NCBI GenBank assembly: GCA_011375245.1
Contig: DRMA01000026.1
Coordinates: 1 to 9,361, forward strand
Direction: 5' to 3'
Length of the DNA: 9,361 bases
Source: Thiothrix sp.
GTDB lineage: Bacteria; Pseudomonadota; Gammaproteobacteria; Thiotrichales; Thiotrichaceae
The translations under genes and the position numbers were made by a program. This document shows positions 7,966 through 9,361 of the stretch, piece after piece. Under the pieces are notes generated by a model. That model was given only the letters and a program-made list of their open reading frames with translations. It had not been told where the DNA came from and searched no databases. Numbering within the stretch: position 1 is the first letter of the stretch; every line of letters starts with the position of its first letter.

Positions 7966-7970
7966 GAAAT

Positions 7971-9200
7971 ATGGCAACTTCAATGGAAACGGCTTTTAAA
8001 AATTATTTAGTCGTCACCGCAGGCTACTGGGCATTTACGCTAACAGATGGTGCGATCCGTATGTTAGTGGTGTTGTACTTTCATTTATTGGGCTATTCGC
8101 CTTTTGAAGTAGCCATGCTTTTTCTGTTTTATGAATTTTTTGGCATTGTCACTAATCTGGTGGGAGGCTGGTTGGCGGCGCGTATTGGGCTGAATGTCAC
8201 TATGCATATGGGGATGGTGATGCAAATATTTGCCTTGCTCATGTTGACCGTGCCTGACGCGTGGCTTTCAGTTGCTTATGTGATGGCAGCGCAAGCCTTG
8301 TCAGGGATTGCCAAAGATTTAAATAAGATGTCCGCTAAAGCCAGCGTGAAAACCTTGATACGTCCCAGCACAGATGGCATAAATACTAACAATAAAGCCG
8401 AATCCAAGCTGTTTAAGTGGGTTGCTATTCTGACGGGATCAAAGAATGCGTTAAAAGGGTTTGGCTTTTTCCTTGGTGCGTTTTTGTTAGAGATCGTGGG
8501 ATTTCATTATGCATTGGTAATATTGGCAAGTAGCTTGTTTGCAGTTTTTTTGCTGACATGGATTTTGTTACCCAAAGCAATGGGCAAAGCGAAAGCAAAG
8601 CCTAAATTTACACAGGTTTTTTCACGTATTCCTGCGATTAATGGCTTATCCGCAGCACGCTTTTTCCTTTTTGGCTCGCGTGATGTTTGGTTTGTGGTTG
8701 CTTTGCCTGTGTTTTTATATGAAGTTTTACATTGGGAATTTAAGCAAGTAGGGGGCTTTATTGCCTTATGGATTATTGGCTATGGCATCGTGCAAGCCAG
8801 TGCGCCTGCACTTATTCGTGGGCATCAACCACAAGGTAAAACAGCGTTATTCTTAGCTTTATTGCTTGCCTTTATTCCCGCAGGTATCGCATTTGCTCTA
8901 CAGCAACAATGGGATATGACGCTGACAATTATCGTGGGCTTAGGCATTTTTGGTGTTGTGTTTGCGATTAATTCAGCGGTACATTCCTATTTGATTCTCG
9001 CTTATTCTGATCATGATAAAGTGTCAATGAATGTTGGTTTCTATTATATGGCGAATGCAGGCGGACGACTGACAGGCACAGTGCTTTCGGGCGTTATCTA
9101 TCAGTATTATGGCTTGGTGGGATGTTTGTGGATTTCAGCAGGATTTGTCTTGATGGCAGCCTTGTTATCGGTGCGGTTGCCAGCCGTTGAAACATCATGA
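7971..9200 (+). CDS. arsJ: ArsJ-family organoarsenical efflux MFS transporter
   Basis: The product is 409 residues, the usual ArsJ length, with about twelve hydrophobic segments. It carries the strongly conserved ArsJ blocks: KNYLVVTAGYWAFTLTDGA at 10-28, FLFYEFFGIVTNLVGGWL at 51-68, QALSGIAKDLNKMSAK at 108-123, AILTGSKNALKGFGFFLGA at 152-170, SAARFFLFGSRDVWFVVALP near 227-246, and GFYYMANAGGRLTGT near the C-terminus. Family knowledge: ArsJ exports 1-arseno-3-phosphoglycerate, made from arsenate by a glyceraldehyde-3-phosphate dehydrogenase that is normally encoded next to it. No such gene is seen upstream, and only non-coding sequence follows within the window. The loop at about 129-147 (PSTDGINTNNKAESK region) looks somewhat longer than in ArsJ proteins I remember. 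A good ribosome binding site supports the ATG at 7971. The gap of 48 bp after yadH allows co-transcription, but an internal promoter is possible. Confidence 0.92.
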   Translation: MATSMETAFKNYLVVTAGYWAFTLTDGAIRMLVVLYFHLLGYSPFEVAMLFLFYEFFGIVTNLVGGWLAARIGLNVTMHMGMVMQIFALLMLTVPDAWLSVAYVMAAQALSGIAKDLNKMSAKASVKTLIRPSTDGINTNNKAESKLFKWVAILTGSKNALKGFGFFLGAFLLEIVGFHYALVILASSLFAVFLLTWILLPKAMGKAKAKPKFTQVFSRIPAINGLSAARFFLFGSRDVWFVVALPVFLYEVLHWEFKQVGGFIALWIIGYGIVQASAPALIRGHQPQGKTALFLALLLAFIPAGIAFALQQQWDMTLTIIVGLGIFGVVFAINSAVHSYLILAYSDHDKVSMNVGFYYMANAGGRLTGTVLSGVIYQYYGLVGCLWISAGFVLMAALLSVRLPAVETS

Positions 9201-9233
9201 TTCATGCTGTTTTATTGGCATCCTTCATTTGTC

Positions 9234-9342
9234 AGTTAACCATTCAGCCTGCTAGGATTCGCCCTTCAATCTCACTAAACTCGCTACGCTCAAACAACGT
9301 TCGGTTTCAGTGCGATTCCTAGCAGGCTTCAAACTGTAAACT
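9234..9342. repeat. Long imperfect palindrome, possibly a MITE/REP-like element
   Basis: The core arms AGCCTGCTAGGATTCGC (9246-9262) and GCGATTCCTAGCAGGCT (9312-9328) are complementary at 16 of 17 positions. Pairing continues inward imperfectly (CACTAAAC near 9270 with GTTTCAGTG ending at 9312) and outward (AGTTAAC 9234-9240 with GTAAACT 9336-9342, 6 of 7). It begins 33 bp after the arsJ stop. The right arm is not directly followed by a T-tract, so it is not a textbook intrinsic terminator. The GC-rich arms contrast with the AT-rich flanks, which is typical of small non-autonomous repeats dispersed between genes. A second copy is not visible here, so its repetitive nature is inferred. Confidence 0.65.
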
Positions 9343-9361
9343 ACTTTTTGGCATTTATGAA

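Noticed and set aside
9234..9342. Integron attC site
   Set aside because: The left outer arm ends in AAC as required, but the right arm lacks the matching GTT core triplet, and no integrase or cassette-like genes are present.

Overview
This window looks like part of the chromosome of a moderately AT-rich gammaproteobacterium, probably a sulfur-oxidising or otherwise autotrophic lineage (Thiotrichales/Beggiatoa-like). That placement is inferred from gene content: an energy-coupled inorganic-carbon uptake cluster beside YadGH- and ArsJ-type genes of gammaproteobacterial character. No rRNA or other phylogenetic marker is present, so the taxonomy is tentative.

Left two thirds (about 1-5963), all on the minus strand: a tightly packed three-gene operon. 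Transcription runs from a full-length NuoM-type proton-channel subunit (5963-4455), across a 10-bp gap, into a very long DabA (DUF2309) protein with its zinc-site residues intact (4444-1076). DabA overlaps by 8 bp a NuoL/DabB-type proton-channel subunit (1083 to beyond base 1). DabA plus DabB is the known DAB ('DABs accumulate bicarbonate') system. It is thought to couple cation flow through DabB to vectorial hydration of CO2 to bicarbonate by the beta-carbonic-anhydrase-like DabA. The additional NuoM-type subunit co-transcribed with it is the most interesting feature here and suggests a complex with two antiporter-like modules.

Middle (5964-6237): a 274-bp divergent intergenic region with a run of eight G residues and no convincing gene. 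It must hold the start signals of both operons.

Right third, plus strand: a YadG-like ABC ATPase (6238-7164) overlaps its YadH-like ABC-2 permease (7161-7922) by 4 bp. After 48 bp comes an ArsJ-family MFS transporter (7971-9200), known elsewhere as the exporter of 1-arseno-3-phosphoglycerate. The spacing suggests one co-transcribed export unit, although the usual GAPDH partner of ArsJ is not visible. The window ends in non-coding sequence with a roughly 109-bp imperfect palindrome (9234-9342) that resembles a MITE/REP-type repeat.

No tRNA, rRNA, CRISPR array, transposase or integrase was seen.
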